A DNA stretch of 64,000 bases from Sphingobacterium hungaricum (GTDB taxonomy: Bacteria; Bacteroidota; Bacteroidia; Sphingobacteriales; Sphingobacteriaceae): contig NZ_MU158698.1 in NCBI RefSeq assembly GCF_015210005.1, positions 62,001 to 126,000 on the forward strand, read 5' to 3'. Position numbers and translations under genes: made by a program. The notes beneath the pieces are model-generated. The model searched no databases. It saw only the letters and a program-made list of their open reading frames with translations, and was not told the origin of the DNA. This document shows positions 44,056-52,953 of the stretch, one piece after another; within the stretch, counting starts at the first letter, position 1; each line of letters opens with the position of its first letter.

Positions 44056-44457
44056 ATGGAATTAACAAATCGATTACCAAGAGATTTCTTCAAAATAAAT
44101 CATGTGCTGATCAATATTCCGACAGGAACAATTGACGATGCCATTGTATTTTACACAGACATTTTAGGCTGTGAGCAGATAACCGGTGAACATCCGAATG
44201 AAGCAGTCTGGTTTACATTTGGAAATATTGAATTGCATGTCCGAGAAGAAGAGGATATCAACGTCGCAAAATCTAGCCGCCATATTGCAATGGAAGTAAA
44301 AGATTTATTGCTGTTCACGATTTACCTTGAATCAAAAGATATGGAAATACAATACAGCTCAGAAATTGAAGGCCGCAAGCGCCTATTTATCCGAGATCCT
44401 TTTGGTAATCGATTTGAATTTATCGAATTCAAAAAACCAAATTACACACTGAAATAA
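44056..44457 (+). CDS. VOC family protein (glyoxalase-like)
   Basis: A 133-residue vicinal-oxygen-chelate protein. The two babababba modules are visible: KINHVLINIPTGTIDDAIVFYTDILG ... HPNEAVWFTFGNIELHV and HIAMEVKDLLLFTIYLESK ... KRLFIRDPFGNRFEFIE. Likely metal ligands are His in INHVLI and HIAMEV and the terminal Glu in RFEFIE. VOC proteins isomerise, open or detoxify small carbonyl or aromatic compounds. Third gene of the operon, six bases after the PPC gene. Confidence 0.87.
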   Translation: MELTNRLPRDFFKINHVLINIPTGTIDDAIVFYTDILGCEQITGEHPNEAVWFTFGNIELHVREEEDINVAKSSRHIAMEVKDLLLFTIYLESKDMEIQYSSEIEGRKRLFIRDPFGNRFEFIEFKKPNYTLK

Positions 44458-44469
44458 TCCTTCGAGAAG

Positions 44470-45609
44470 ATGTCAGGTAAAATCAATAGAAGAAACTTTA
44501 TAGCACAATCCGGAATGGCGACAGCCGGAATTGCCTTGAGCCCGCTCATGCAAAGCTTTGCCAATACCGCAACTAAACCACAGCAGATGAATACATTTGA
44601 AAATGCACAGACACACAGCCGATTTAGACCGAAACACAAAGCAGGTTTTGGTGGCGTTGCCATCGGCAATGGATTTAATGTTAATCCAGATATTGAATGT
44701 TTACAATCGTTAGAGGCTGCCTGGGATGCTGGGGTTCGCTATTTTGACACTTCGCCTTGGTATGGTTTGGGAATCAGCGAACGCAGAATGGGAACATTTC
44801 TTCGGAATAAAAACCGGGAAGAATTTACGCTTTCGACAAAAGTTGGCCGTATTCTGAAACCACATGAGAATTTCAAACCCACACAGGCAATCTGGGAAGG
44901 CAAGCTCGAGTTTAGTTATGAATACGACTACAGCGCTGCCGGCGTTCGTAAAAGTGTGGAAGACAGCATCAATCGTTTGGGCGTTTCATCAATCGATATT
45001 GTTTTTATCCACGACCTTTCACCAGATAATGGAGATATGAAAGAAGATTGGGTAAAGTATTTTGAGATCGCACAAAAAGGTGCCATGCCAGAATTGACAA
45101 AAATGAGAGAGGAAGGCTTGATTAAAGCTTGGGGTTTTGGTGTCAATACCATTGAGCCTATCCTAAAAACCATTGAAGTCGCTGATCCTGATATTTTCTT
45201 GTCTGCTACGCAATATTCCATTATCAAACATGAAGATGATTTAAATCTTGTATTTCCAAAGTGTGCAGAACGTGATATTTCCATTGTTGTCGGTGCGCCT
45301 TTGAATGCAGGATTTTTAGCCGGGAAAAATCGCTATGATTACGGTGGAGAATTTCCTGCTGGCGTAAAAGAAAAATTGGCAGCAATCGAGCTAATTGCGA
45401 AAAGGCACCAAGTCGATGTCCGCACAGCTGCGTTGCAATTTGCAGCGGCGCCAGAGGTTGTTTCTGCGGTTATTCCCGGAGCACACACGGTGCAGCAAGC
45501 AAAAGAAAATGCCAAATCATTGCTAGAAGACAAGATACCGTCCGGATTCTGGACGGAATTAAAAGAGCAGAAATTGATTTTGGAACATGCACCCGTTCCT
45601 AGCGCTTAA
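44470..45609 (+). CDS. Aldo/keto reductase with twin-arginine signal
   Basis: A 379-residue aldo/keto reductase. The N-terminus is a Tat signal (KINRRNFIAQSGMATAGIALSPL), so the folded enzyme with bound cofactor is exported. The barrel shows AGFGGVAIGNGF, YFDTSPWYGLGISERRMG (catalytic Asp and Tyr), TLSTKVGRIL (Lys), VFIHDLS (His) and a C-terminal cofactor loop. It resembles D-threo-aldose 1-dehydrogenases. Cofactor preference and substrate are unknown. Middle of the seven-gene operon. Confidence 0.88.
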   Translation: MSGKINRRNFIAQSGMATAGIALSPLMQSFANTATKPQQMNTFENAQTHSRFRPKHKAGFGGVAIGNGFNVNPDIECLQSLEAAWDAGVRYFDTSPWYGLGISERRMGTFLRNKNREEFTLSTKVGRILKPHENFKPTQAIWEGKLEFSYEYDYSAAGVRKSVEDSINRLGVSSIDIVFIHDLSPDNGDMKEDWVKYFEIAQKGAMPELTKMREEGLIKAWGFGVNTIEPILKTIEVADPDIFLSATQYSIIKHEDDLNLVFPKCAERDISIVVGAPLNAGFLAGKNRYDYGGEFPAGVKEKLAAIELIAKRHQVDVRTAALQFAAAPEVVSAVIPGAHTVQQAKENAKSLLEDKIPSGFWTELKEQKLILEHAPVPSA

Positions 45610-45624
45610 TTCAAACCATTTACG

Positions 45625-46476
45625 ATGTCAACAGAAAAATTAGGATTTATAGGTTTAGGCAACATGGGACATCCGATGGCCAAAAATCTCGAAAAAGCAG
45701 GCTTCTCCTTAACCGTTTATAATCGAAGCAGCGATAAAGCGGAGGATTTCAAAGAAAAATCAGCAGTCGCAGATTCCATAGCTGATCTTGTGTATCAATC
45801 GGATATTGTGTTCACTATGCTTTCCAATGACCAATCGGTCGAAGAAGTGTACAAAACAATTGAAGAGGAAACGATTGAAGGAAAATTATTTGTGGACATG
45901 AGCACGATATCGCCTGCATTATCCCAATCCATTAGTGAAAAATTGAAAGCAAAAGGAGCTTTCCTTTTGGATGCTCCAGTAGCGGGAAGCACGAAGCCTG
46001 CAGCAGAAGCGACCCTGATTATTATGGTCGGCGGTGATGAAGATTCATTGCGCCGAGCAACTCTTTATTTAGAAAAATTAGGAAAAAGCATCAAGTATTT
46101 AGGTGAAAATGGCAAAGGCTTAATGGGCAAACTAGCGGTAAATTACTATTTGGCAATGGTCTACGAAGGTTTGGCCGAAACGTATCTGTTCGCTCAAAAA
46201 TTGGGAATTGATGGAAGTCTGATGCTGGACATTATCAACGAAAGTGCGGCAGGCAGCGGAGCGACAAAAGTAAAAACAGCTCCCCTTCTTGAAGCAAACT
46301 ACGCTCCTGCTTTTACATTGGATTTTATGCTGAAAGATATCAAGCTGGCGAAAGCCGTAGGCGCGGCTTATCCTGTCGGAAATTCCATTTTGAACGTGTA
46401 TCAGGAAGCAAGTGATGCAGGATTCGGTAAAGAGGATGTAATTGGAGTTATTAACTATTTAAAGGAACTTAAGTAA
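45625..46476 (+). CDS. NAD(P)-dependent beta-hydroxyacid dehydrogenase family protein
   Basis: A 283-residue enzyme of the 3-hydroxyisobutyrate dehydrogenase/GLYR family. It has the Rossmann motif GFIGLGNMGHPMAKNL at the N-terminus, the substrate-binding LDAPVAGSTKPAAEATL (about residue 112), the catalytic-lysine region GKGLMGKLAVNYY, and FMLKDIKLAKAVG near the C-terminus. Family members reduce or oxidise small hydroxyacids and semialdehydes. It follows the aldo/keto reductase gene by 15 bases. No signal peptide, so it acts in the cytoplasm, unlike its upstream neighbours. Confidence 0.9.
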   Translation: MSTEKLGFIGLGNMGHPMAKNLEKAGFSLTVYNRSSDKAEDFKEKSAVADSIADLVYQSDIVFTMLSNDQSVEEVYKTIEEETIEGKLFVDMSTISPALSQSISEKLKAKGAFLLDAPVAGSTKPAAEATLIIMVGGDEDSLRRATLYLEKLGKSIKYLGENGKGLMGKLAVNYYLAMVYEGLAETYLFAQKLGIDGSLMLDIINESAAGSGATKVKTAPLLEANYAPAFTLDFMLKDIKLAKAVGAAYPVGNSILNVYQEASDAGFGKEDVIGVINYLKELK

Positions 46477-46482
46477 AATAGT

Positions 46483-46770
46483 ATGTTATACGTTATAGCA
46501 AAAAGTGTTTCTAAAAAAGAAAATATCGAAGAAACCAAAGAAGCCATGTTGGCTTTGATAGAACCAACTCGCGTCGAAAAAGGCTGTGTGCAATATGATC
46601 TTCATCAAGATCAAGAACACCCTGAAAATTTCTTTTTCATTGAGCAATGGGACACGAAAGAAGATTTGGACAAGCATTTAAAAAACAAACATTTGGTAAA
46701 ATGGGCTGAACAGCAAAAAGTCTTGTTAGCTAGTCCCATGGAAGTTTTTATGATGGACCGACTGGCATAG
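46483..46770 (+). CDS. Antibiotic biosynthesis monooxygenase (ABM/YgiN-like) protein
   Basis: A 95-residue ferredoxin-like-fold ABM protein. The family pattern is clear: LYVIAKSVSKKENIEETKEAMLALIEPTRVEKGCVQYDLHQDQEHPENFFFIEQWDTKEDLDKHL. Members include quinol monooxygenases such as YgiN and heme-degrading enzymes. It begins six bases after the dehydrogenase gene, within the carbonyl operon, consistent with handling a quinone or aromatic compound. Confidence 0.88.
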   Translation: MLYVIAKSVSKKENIEETKEAMLALIEPTRVEKGCVQYDLHQDQEHPENFFFIEQWDTKEDLDKHLKNKHLVKWAEQQKVLLASPMEVFMMDRLA

Positions 46771-46816
46771 TAGTTGTTTAGTTTTAAATAATTAATTATA
46801 AACTAATCACAAATAC

Positions 46817-47293
46817 ATGAAAAATTTAATTGCAAGCGGACTATCCCTGATAGCAATGCTGCTGATTGTCGGCTGTGGTTCGAACGAAAAAAGAACTCCT
46901 CAAGAATACAACAATGAATTGATGACAATCATCAATGGCAATGAACAAGAAATCAGCAAAATGAATGCAGCGATGACTGCTTCAAATTATGACCAAGCAA
47001 CCATTGTTCAAAAAGAATGGTCTGCCGCGGTTGACCGAGATATTAAAAAAGTGGATAGCATCGGCGCTTACAAAGATGATAAGCAGTTGCAAGAGGCTGT
47101 CTGGGATGGTTTAAAAGGCTACAAGAAAATCGTCAATGAAGATTATCCGAAACTGATCGAAATCCGCAAAAGCAATCTCACTGACCCGACAGGTGAACAG
47201 CAAGCATTAGAAAATATCAATGCTGCTTTTGAAAACATGGCCAATAAAGTGAACGTCGCATCGGATGCTTTTGAAGCCAAGCATGTTAAATAA
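46817..47293 (+). CDS. Hypothetical lipoprotein (LIC11966-like)
   Basis: A 158-residue lipoprotein (signal ending MLLIVGC, lipidated Cys20). The mature part is a helical bundle (PQEYNNELMTIINGNEQEISKMNAAM, YDQATIVQKEWSAAVDRDIKKVDSI and two more helices ending ANKVNVASDAFEAKHVK), like proteins annotated as LIC11966-family surface proteins. Function unknown. It lies 46 bases behind the ABM gene and closes the seven-gene run before a terminator. Confidence 0.75.
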   Translation: MKNLIASGLSLIAMLLIVGCGSNEKRTPQEYNNELMTIINGNEQEISKMNAAMTASNYDQATIVQKEWSAAVDRDIKKVDSIGAYKDDKQLQEAVWDGLKGYKKIVNEDYPKLIEIRKSNLTDPTGEQQALENINAAFENMANKVNVASDAFEAKHVK

Positions 47294-47305
47294 GATGTAA
47301 AATCT

Positions 47306-47341
47306 CAAGCCCTATGCATTAATTCGCTAGGGCTTGTTTTT
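47306..47341 (+). terminator. Rho-independent terminator
   Basis: A 9-bp stem (CAAGCCCTA / TAGGGCTTG) with a 13-base loop is followed by a T run, directly after the lipoprotein gene. Confidence 0.85.
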
Positions 47342-47385
47342 ATAAATGAGGGGAAATATATCACTTTGAAAACAGATCAACGCCT

Positions 47386-48060
47386 ATGGATTTTGAAAAA
47401 ATATTCTTAAACAATACCGAATTGCAGTTCGTATGGGAAATTCTATTGCGCTGTTTGGTCATGTATATTTTAATCATTGTCTTTTTACGTCTTTCCGGAA
47501 AACGAGGTGTGCGGCAATTATCGATTTTCGAAATCACAATCATTTTGAGTCTGGGTTCTGCCGCAGGCGACCCGATGTTTACAGAGGACATTCCCATTTT
47601 GCATGCTTTCCTTGTACTCTTTTCTATTATTGTGTTGTATAGAACCACAACTTACTTTATGATGAAAAGCAAAAAAATCGAGCAATTGCTGGAAGGAAAA
47701 CCGATCTGCATTGTCGAAGATGGTTTGCTGGTCACGCGTGACGTGAAGAGAGAGTTATTTTCGCACGACGAATTTTTTGCTGAATTGAGGCAACAGCATG
47801 TTGAGCATCTGGGACAGGTTCGAGTAGCCTTACTTGAAACAAATGGCTCCGTAAGTATTTTATTTTATGATGATGACGAAATTAAATATGGCTTACCTTT
47901 ATTTCCGAAAGCATATACCGAAATTGCTTATTGCAAACCTGACTCCAAGTATGCCTGTATGCATTGCGGACAAATAAAACATTTGCAACAAATCGATGAA
48001 ATCTGTTCGAGGTGCGGAGAGCAACATTGGACGTTGGCCATGAAAACAAAAAGAATCTAA
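47386..48060 (+). CDS. DUF421 (YetF-like) membrane protein with C-terminal zinc-ribbon-like motif
   Basis: A 224-residue YetF/DUF421 protein: two to three N-terminal membrane helices (LRCLVMYILIIVFLRLSGKRG, SIFEITIILSLGSAAGDPMF, FLVLFSIIVLYRTTTY), followed by the cytosolic beta-rich domain with ICIVEDGLLVTRDVKRELFSHDEFFAELRQQHVEHLGQVRVALLETNGSVSIL. The last ~30 residues add two CxxC pairs (ACMHCG and ICSRCG), the spacing of a zinc ribbon; typical family members do not have this tail. Function unknown. It ends at a T-rich hairpin. Confidence 0.85.
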   Translation: MDFEKIFLNNTELQFVWEILLRCLVMYILIIVFLRLSGKRGVRQLSIFEITIILSLGSAAGDPMFTEDIPILHAFLVLFSIIVLYRTTTYFMMKSKKIEQLLEGKPICIVEDGLLVTRDVKRELFSHDEFFAELRQQHVEHLGQVRVALLETNGSVSILFYDDDEIKYGLPLFPKAYTEIAYCKPDSKYACMHCGQIKHLQQIDEICSRCGEQHWTLAMKTKRI

Positions 48061-48087
48061 TCTTATTTATCATCCAAATGTTAATAA

Positions 48088-48119
48088 TCGGCTTTTCGGA
48101 TATGAAAAGCTATTTTTTT
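48088..48119 (+). terminator. Terminator after the DUF421 gene
   Basis: A 7-bp stem (GCTTTTC / GAAAAGC) with a six-base loop is followed by TATTTTTTT. The next promoter box overlaps its end. Confidence 0.7.
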
Positions 48120-48121
48120 GG

Positions 48122-48129
48122 TAGATTTG
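48122..48129 (+). promoter_or_regulatory. Putative -7 box of the thioredoxin-like lipoprotein gene
   Basis: TAGATTTG fits TAnnTTTG and lies 19 bases before ATG 48148. It decides the start: a TTG codon at 48118 in the same frame would lie upstream of the promoter box and cannot be on this transcript. Confidence 0.45.
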
Positions 48130-48147
48130 CCCATATTTATTAGAATC

Positions 48148-48732
48148 ATGAAAATAAACTATTGCTCAAGTTTGGCTTTATTAGCAGTACTATCATTGAC
48201 TGCTTGTAACAACGAGCCTAAGAAACAAGAAGCAGCGACTCAACCTGCAGCACATACAACGGAAACCCCTCATCAACAAGCGCCTCCTGCTCCTGTTGCG
48301 AATCCGGAACCTGCAGCTTCGATTCCAGAATTTACATTCTACAAAGTAAAATCAGGCATGTCTTTTTCGAAAGCAGATATCAAAAGCGGAAGAAATTCAG
48401 TTTTTATATTGTTCGATCCTTCTTGTGGACATTGTCAGCATGAAGCAGCTGGTTTGGCAAAAAACTACAGCAAAGTAAAAGACATCAATATCTATTATGT
48501 GTCGATGAATGACCCGGCTTTAATGGTTAAATTCTTCCCGACTTTCGCCAAAGAATTGGAAGGCAAAGACAATGTCGAATTGTTATACGATAAAGACCAA
48601 AATTTCATTCAGAAATTCCACGTTCCAAAACAATTTCCAGCAAACTATATCTATGGTACTGATGGTCAGCTAAAAGGATATTGGGACGGCGAAAAGGACA
48701 TCAACGAAGCTATCGCAGCATTTACAAAATAA
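48148..48732 (+). CDS. Thioredoxin-like lipoprotein (CGHC motif)
   Basis: A 194-residue lipoprotein: signal peptide KINYCSSLALLAVLSLTAC with a lipidated Cys, then a Pro/Ala/Gln/Thr-rich linker, then a TlpA/DsbE-like thioredoxin fold with active site DPSCGHCQHEA and a cis-Pro-like region (VPKQFPANYIYGTDGQL). It probably reduces or isomerises disulfides at the membrane. It is followed four bases later by gap. An in-frame TTG start at 48118 is rejected in favour of the ATG that puts the signal peptide at the N-terminus. Confidence 0.85.
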   Translation: MKINYCSSLALLAVLSLTACNNEPKKQEAATQPAAHTTETPHQQAPPAPVANPEPAASIPEFTFYKVKSGMSFSKADIKSGRNSVFILFDPSCGHCQHEAAGLAKNYSKVKDINIYYVSMNDPALMVKFFPTFAKELEGKDNVELLYDKDQNFIQKFHVPKQFPANYIYGTDGQLKGYWDGEKDINEAIAAFTK

Positions 48733-48736
48733 AAAA

Positions 48737-49735
48737 ATGAAAGTCGCCATTAATGGTTTTGGACGGATCGGAAGGCATACGCTTCGCAATTTACTAGCGC
48801 GTAATCTTCCATCCATTCAGGTTGTTGCTATCAATGATATTAGCGATACGGAAACGCTTGCTCATCTATTCAAATACGATTCGGTTCATGGCCCTTTTCT
48901 TGGAAAAATCAGCCATACAGCCGACAGCTTGATTATCGACGGACATGAAATTTTTATTTCAAAAGAGAAAAATCCCGCTCAACTACCTTGGAATAAACAC
49001 GGAATTGATGTAGTCATCGAAGCTACAGGTTTATTTACAAAACTGGCGGATGCGGGACTGCATTTGGATGCTGGCGCAAAACAAGTGATTATTTCTGCGC
49101 CTTCGCCAGATAAGGAAGTACCAACCATTGTTCTTGGGATAAATGATCATGATTTTGATTGGAACACGAATATCTTTTCGAATGCATCCTGCACGACCAA
49201 CAACGTCGCTCCCTTAGTTAAAATTTTAGATGAAAACTGGGGAATTCGAGATGGATATATTACAACCGTGCATTCCATGACTGGCGACCAGAATCTACAT
49301 GATGCCCCTCATCGTGACCTGCGTAGAGCACGAGCCGCGTCAGCTTCCATCATCCCGACTTCCACAGGTGCAGCAAAAGCAATAACGAATGTTTTTACGC
49401 ATCTGGAAGGAAAGTTAGGTGGCGCTGGAATCCGAGTTCCGGTTCTGAATGGCTCATTGACCGATTTTACATGCACGTTGAAAAATGAGACAACTGTCGA
49501 AGAAATCAATGCAAAATTCAAGGAAGCGGCAGAAAACGAATTGAAAAATATCCTTTACTACACCGAAGATCCGATTGTGTCCGTAGACATCATCAACAAC
49601 CCCTACTCCTGTGTTTTTGATTCGCAATTGACGTCCATCGTTGGCGGACTTGTTAAAGTTGTGGGATGGTACGACAATGAGTTTGGGTATTCCAACCGGT
49701 TGGTGGATATATTGGAAATTTTAGCTAAACGATGA
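48737..49735 (+). CDS. gap: Glyceraldehyde-3-phosphate dehydrogenase
   Basis: A 332-residue GAPDH, converting glyceraldehyde-3-phosphate to 1,3-bisphosphoglycerate in glycolysis. It has the NAD-binding INGFGRIGR start, Asp at position 34 or nearby (AINDISD) favouring NAD, catalytic Cys152 (SNASCTTN), His in TVHSMTGDQ, and the C-terminal NEFGYSNRLVD. Length is normal. The start is four bases after the thioredoxin-like gene and its stop overlaps the acetyltransferase start by four bases (ATGA), so all three share a transcript. Bacteroidota often carry several GAPDH copies, so this may be a paralogue. Confidence 0.95.
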   Translation: MKVAINGFGRIGRHTLRNLLARNLPSIQVVAINDISDTETLAHLFKYDSVHGPFLGKISHTADSLIIDGHEIFISKEKNPAQLPWNKHGIDVVIEATGLFTKLADAGLHLDAGAKQVIISAPSPDKEVPTIVLGINDHDFDWNTNIFSNASCTTNNVAPLVKILDENWGIRDGYITTVHSMTGDQNLHDAPHRDLRRARAASASIIPTSTGAAKAITNVFTHLEGKLGGAGIRVPVLNGSLTDFTCTLKNETTVEEINAKFKEAAENELKNILYYTEDPIVSVDIINNPYSCVFDSQLTSIVGGLVKVVGWYDNEFGYSNRLVDILEILAKR

Positions 49736-50163
49736 TTCGCTTTATTCAAGCTAAAGACACCTTGCCTTTAAGAAGTCTGGTGCTGCGCAATGGTCTTGCG
49801 GAAAACGAGTGTTATTTTGACCAAGACAAATTGGATGATACCTTTCATTTGGGATATTATCATGAGGATCAATTGGTTTGCATTTTGACTTGTCAAAAAG
49901 AGAATCATGGAAAGTTGCCGAAAGACGCTTACCGCTTGTGCGGAATGGCCACACATCCTGATTTTTTGAGAAAAGGCTATGCGAAAACAACATTGGATGC
50001 CGCGATGGAACATCTAAAAACACAGTTGCAGATTGATTATTTGTGGTTTAATGCACGCAAAAATGCTTTCCCCTTTTATGAGCGCATGGGTTTTGAATTT
50101 ATGTCTGACGAATTTGATATTCCGGGAATCGGCCCGCATAAGGAAATGTTTAAGTTTCTGTAA
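49732..50163 (+). CDS. GNAT family N-acetyltransferase
   Basis: A 143-residue acetyltransferase of the GNAT superfamily. Motif A is MATHPDFLRKGYAKTTLDAAMEHL, followed by FNARKNAFPFYERMGFEFMSDEF, typical of the ElaA/YitI-like group. Its start codon overlaps the gap stop in an ATGA, indicating translational coupling. Substrate unknown. It is convergent with the TIGR02757 gene. Confidence 0.88.
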   Translation: MIRFIQAKDTLPLRSLVLRNGLAENECYFDQDKLDDTFHLGYYHEDQLVCILTCQKENHGKLPKDAYRLCGMATHPDFLRKGYAKTTLDAAMEHLKTQLQIDYLWFNARKNAFPFYERMGFEFMSDEFDIPGIGPHKEMFKFL

Positions 50164-50193
50164 TAAAGAAACTTGCAAACAATCCATTTTCGC

Positions 50194-50973
50194 TTACATT
50201 TCCTTCTCAACGCCTAATCCAAACAAAGCAAAATCGTATTTCACAGGGTCGTTTGCATCCAATAATCGAAGATTAGCCGTAAGTTCCAAAGCTGTTTTCC
50301 AATTGACTTTTTCTGAGCTAATCAAATGAAATTTTCGGGCAACGCGCTCAACATGCAAGTCCAACGGACAGATTAAATCTTTGGGAGCAATCCGTTTCCA
50401 TATTCCAAAATCGACGCCATTCTCATCCGAGCGAACCATCCACCTCAGAAACATATTGATGCGCTTGCAAGTCGATTTTTGTTTTGGCGAGCTGATGTGT
50501 TTTTTAGTTCGTAAAGGAAAATCAGGCAGCGAAAAGAAATATTCTTTGAAATTGTCTAAAGCTATTTCGATAGCATACTCTTCTTGGTATTGGTCTTGCG
50601 CTAATAAAAATGCATCTTCTAGCGAATCAAATTGCTGGTAATGGAACTTAAAAAATGAGACAAAATAAAGCAGGTCAGTATCATTAAATGTGCGGTGTTT
50701 AAATCCTAACAGCTGTTTTAAATCGGCATCCTGATGATGTAGAATAAAATCGTACGGATTGCCATTCATGCGTTCGATCAGCTCTTTGCATTTATTGATA
50801 ATGGTCTTACGCTGTCCCCAAGCTAAAATGCTAGCAAAGAAACCCATAATTTCAATATTCTGCTTGTCTTGAAATAAATGTGGAATGCAAATCGGGTCAT
50901 TTGCAATAAAACTAGGACGGTTATATGCCGCAACTTTCTTATCTAAAAAATCTTTGATATCAAATGATTCCAT
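50194..50973 (-). CDS. TIGR02757 family protein
   Basis: A 259-residue protein of the TIGR02757 family (DUF2400). Landmarks are IKDFLDKKVAAYNRPSFIANDPICIPHLF, FFASILAWGQRKTII, KSTCKRINMFLRWMVRSDENGVDFGIWKRI and DLICPLDLHVERVARKF near the C-terminus, all of which are family-defining. The function is unknown, although distant similarity to DNA-glycosylase-like folds has been discussed. It is the last gene of adk-obgE-TIGR02757, 18 bases behind obgE. Confidence 0.93.
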   Translation of the reverse strand: MESFDIKDFLDKKVAAYNRPSFIANDPICIPHLFQDKQNIEIMGFFASILAWGQRKTIINKCKELIERMNGNPYDFILHHQDADLKQLLGFKHRTFNDTDLLYFVSFFKFHYQQFDSLEDAFLLAQDQYQEEYAIEIALDNFKEYFFSLPDFPLRTKKHISSPKQKSTCKRINMFLRWMVRSDENGVDFGIWKRIAPKDLICPLDLHVERVARKFHLISSEKVNWKTALELTANLRLLDANDPVKYDFALFGLGVEKEM

Positions 50974-50991
50974 AGGAAAAGAAATGTAAGA

Positions 50992-51990
50992 TTATTGATT
51001 AATCTCTTTCCAGATTAAATCTTTAAGTTGCGTAATGTTTTTGCCTGTAACCGATGAAATAAATAAGTACGGAATATTCTCTGGAACTTGAGCCCTCATT
51101 TCGTTCTCTAATTCTTCATCCAGCATATCCGATTTGGTAATCGCCAACACTTTCGGCTTATCCAATAATTCTGGATTGTAAACCGTCAATTCATTCAGCA
51201 AAATCTCATATTCTTCCTTAATCGTGCGGTCAGTATCGGCAGGAACCATGTACAGCAATACGGAATTTCGTTCGATATGGCGCAAGAATCGGTAACCCAA
51301 TCCTTTACCTTGCGAAGCACCTTCGATAATTCCGGGAATATCTGCCATCACAAACGATTTGCTATCGCGGTAGCTAACAATTCCTAAGTTTGGAACTAAG
51401 GTAGTAAATGGATAATTAGCAATTTCAGGTTTTGCAGCTGAGACAACCGACAGCAAAGTAGATTTTCCAGCGTTTGGAAATCCTACCAAACCTACATCAG
51501 CCAATACTTTCAGCTCCAAAATCACCCATTGCTCTTTACCCGGCAATCCAGGTTGCGCAAAGCGAGGTGTCTGTTGTGTCGGCGATTTAAAATGCCAGTT
51601 TCCCAAACCACCTTTGCCGCCAGGCGTTAAGATTTTTGTTTCGCCATCTTCTGTGATTTCGAACAACACTTCACCCGTTTCAGCGTCTTTGGCAACAGTT
51701 CCCAAAGGAACTTCAAGCACATCATCCGCGCCGTTGGCTCCCGTACTTAAAGCACTTCCGCCACGCTCGCCATCTTTGGCAATAATATGTTTACGGTATT
51801 TTAAATGGAGCAAAGTCCAATGTTGGGTAGATCCTTTTAAGATAATATGACCTCCGCGACCACCATCTCCCCCATCTGGACCGCCTTTTGCAGTCAGCTT
51901 ATCCCTATGTAAATGTGCAGAACCTGCCCCTCCATGTCCGGAACGGCAACACACTTTTACATAATCCACAAAATTCGATCCCTGAGCCAT
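50992..51990 (-). CDS. obgE: GTPase ObgE
   Basis: A 332-residue Obg GTPase, acting in 50S ribosome assembly and stress control. The N-terminal glycine-rich OBG fold is visible ([34 protein letters not shown]), followed by the GTPase domain: G1 GFPNAGKST at about residues 171-179, G2/G3 FTTLVPNLG and [16 protein letters not shown], and G4 TKSD. The C-terminal OCT domain is missing, as is common in Bacteroidota. It is between adk and the TIGR02757 gene, 20 bases behind adk. Confidence 0.96.
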   Translation of the reverse strand: MAQGSNFVDYVKVCCRSGHGGAGSAHLHRDKLTAKGGPDGGDGGRGGHIILKGSTQHWTLLHLKYRKHIIAKDGERGGSALSTGANGADDVLEVPLGTVAKDAETGEVLFEITEDGETKILTPGGKGGLGNWHFKSPTQQTPRFAQPGLPGKEQWVILELKVLADVGLVGFPNAGKSTLLSVVSAAKPEIANYPFTTLVPNLGIVSYRDSKSFVMADIPGIIEGASQGKGLGYRFLRHIERNSVLLYMVPADTDRTIKEEYEILLNELTVYNPELLDKPKVLAITKSDMLDEELENEMRAQVPENIPYLFISSVTGKNITQLKDLIWKEINQ

Positions 51991-52010
51991 AATCTTACCT
52001 AACTTACAAA

Positions 52011-52580
52011 CTAATATGCGTCAATGACAGCAGTTAAGTTTGCGAAAATCTCTTCAATTTCACCAATACCATTTACTTTAACAAGCTTTCCTTGCGCTTC
52101 ATAATAAGGAAGCACATGAATTGTTTTGTTAAAATACTCTTCAATTCTCTTTGTTAATTTGTCGGCAGCATCGTCCGCACGTCCAGAAATTTCCTGACGT
52201 TTAGCAATACGTTGCTTCAACTCATCTTCATTCACATCCAAAGCAATTACGCCAGAAATTGATGTATTATTTTCTTGTAAGAATTGATCCAATGATTCAG
52301 CTTGAGGAACTGTTCTTGGAAATCCATCAAAAATAAAACCTTCTGCTTGTGGATTGTTTTTAAGCTCTTGTTCTAACATCGCAATCGTAATGGAATCCGG
52401 AACTAAATTACCGTCAGCAATAATCTGACTGACCTCTTTCCCTAATTCTGTTTGATTTTTAATGTGAGCACGAAATAAATCCCCTGTAGAAATATGATGT
52501 AAATTATATTTAGCAATTAATTTCTCCGATTGAGTACCTTTACCTGCCCCAGGAGGCCCAAAAATAACAAGGTTTAGCAT
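52011..52580 (-). CDS. adk: Adenylate kinase
   Basis: A 189-residue adenylate kinase, interconverting AMP and ATP with 2 ADP. P-loop [15 protein letters not shown] at the start, AMP-binding [24 protein letters not shown] (LID hinge) and RIEEYFNKT identify it. It is the short-LID form without the zinc-binding insertion. First gene of adk-obgE-TIGR02757; a tRNA-Arg gene with terminator lies upstream on the same strand. Confidence 0.96.
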   Translation of the reverse strand: MLNLVIFGPPGAGKGTQSEKLIAKYNLHHISTGDLFRAHIKNQTELGKEVSQIIADGNLVPDSITIAMLEQELKNNPQAEGFIFDGFPRTVPQAESLDQFLQENNTSISGVIALDVNEDELKQRIAKRQEISGRADDAADKLTKRIEEYFNKTIHVLPYYEAQGKLVKVNGIGEIEEIFANLTAVIDAY

Positions 52581-52600
52581 AGTTCGTTGTTATGTGATTA

Positions 52601-52637
52601 AAAAATAAAAGCCTAATTCAGACGAAGAATTAGGCTT
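52601..52637 (-). terminator. Terminator of tRNA-Arg
   Basis: A perfect 11-bp stem (AAGCCTAATTC / GAATTAGGCTT) is followed on the minus strand by a long T tract, between the tRNA gene and adk. Confidence 0.9.
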
Positions 52638-52649
52638 GAAGTTAATAAG

Positions 52650-52723
52650 TGCGCTCAAAGGGAGTCGAACCCCTAACCTCCTGATCCGTAGTCAGGTGCT
52701 CTATCCAATTGAGCCATGAGCGC
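52650..52723 (-). tRNA. tRNA-Arg(ACG)
   Basis: A 74-nt tRNA on the minus strand. Acceptor arms GCGCTCA / TGAGCGC, D arm GGCTCAATTGGATAGAGC, anticodon arm CCTGA-CTACGGA-TCAGG with anticodon ACG, and T arm AGGGGTTCGACTCCCT are all in place. CCA is not encoded. Confidence 0.96.
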
Positions 52724-52768
52724 GTCTACCAATCCGTCAAAAGTATTTCCTTTTCTGTTTTGGTGATG

Positions 52769-52799
52769 CAAATATAGGCAAAAACCAATCTTCCGCAAA
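52769..52799 (-). promoter_or_regulatory. Promoter of tRNA-Arg (TTTG-N19-TATATTTG)
   Basis: On the minus strand a TTTG box (52796-52799), an exact 19-base spacer and TATATTTG (52769-52776) match the Bacteroidota primary-sigma promoter, as for tRNA-Ser. Confidence 0.85.
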
Positions 52800-52953
52800 T
52801 TTTTTTTTCATTTTTATGCCTCTCGTCCATAAACTCCTTTAGAATCAACATGCTAAATTTCAATTCCCAGATTCTATTTATTCCATAATTTGCAAAACAA
52901 TTTTGTAAAGTATATATTTATTAAATAAGCAGAATTAAACAAACGACGAACAG

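Noticed and set aside
48118..48147. TTG start at 48118 for the thioredoxin-like lipoprotein
   Set aside because: It would place ten residues before the signal peptide and lies upstream of the -7 box, so ATG 48148 is preferred.
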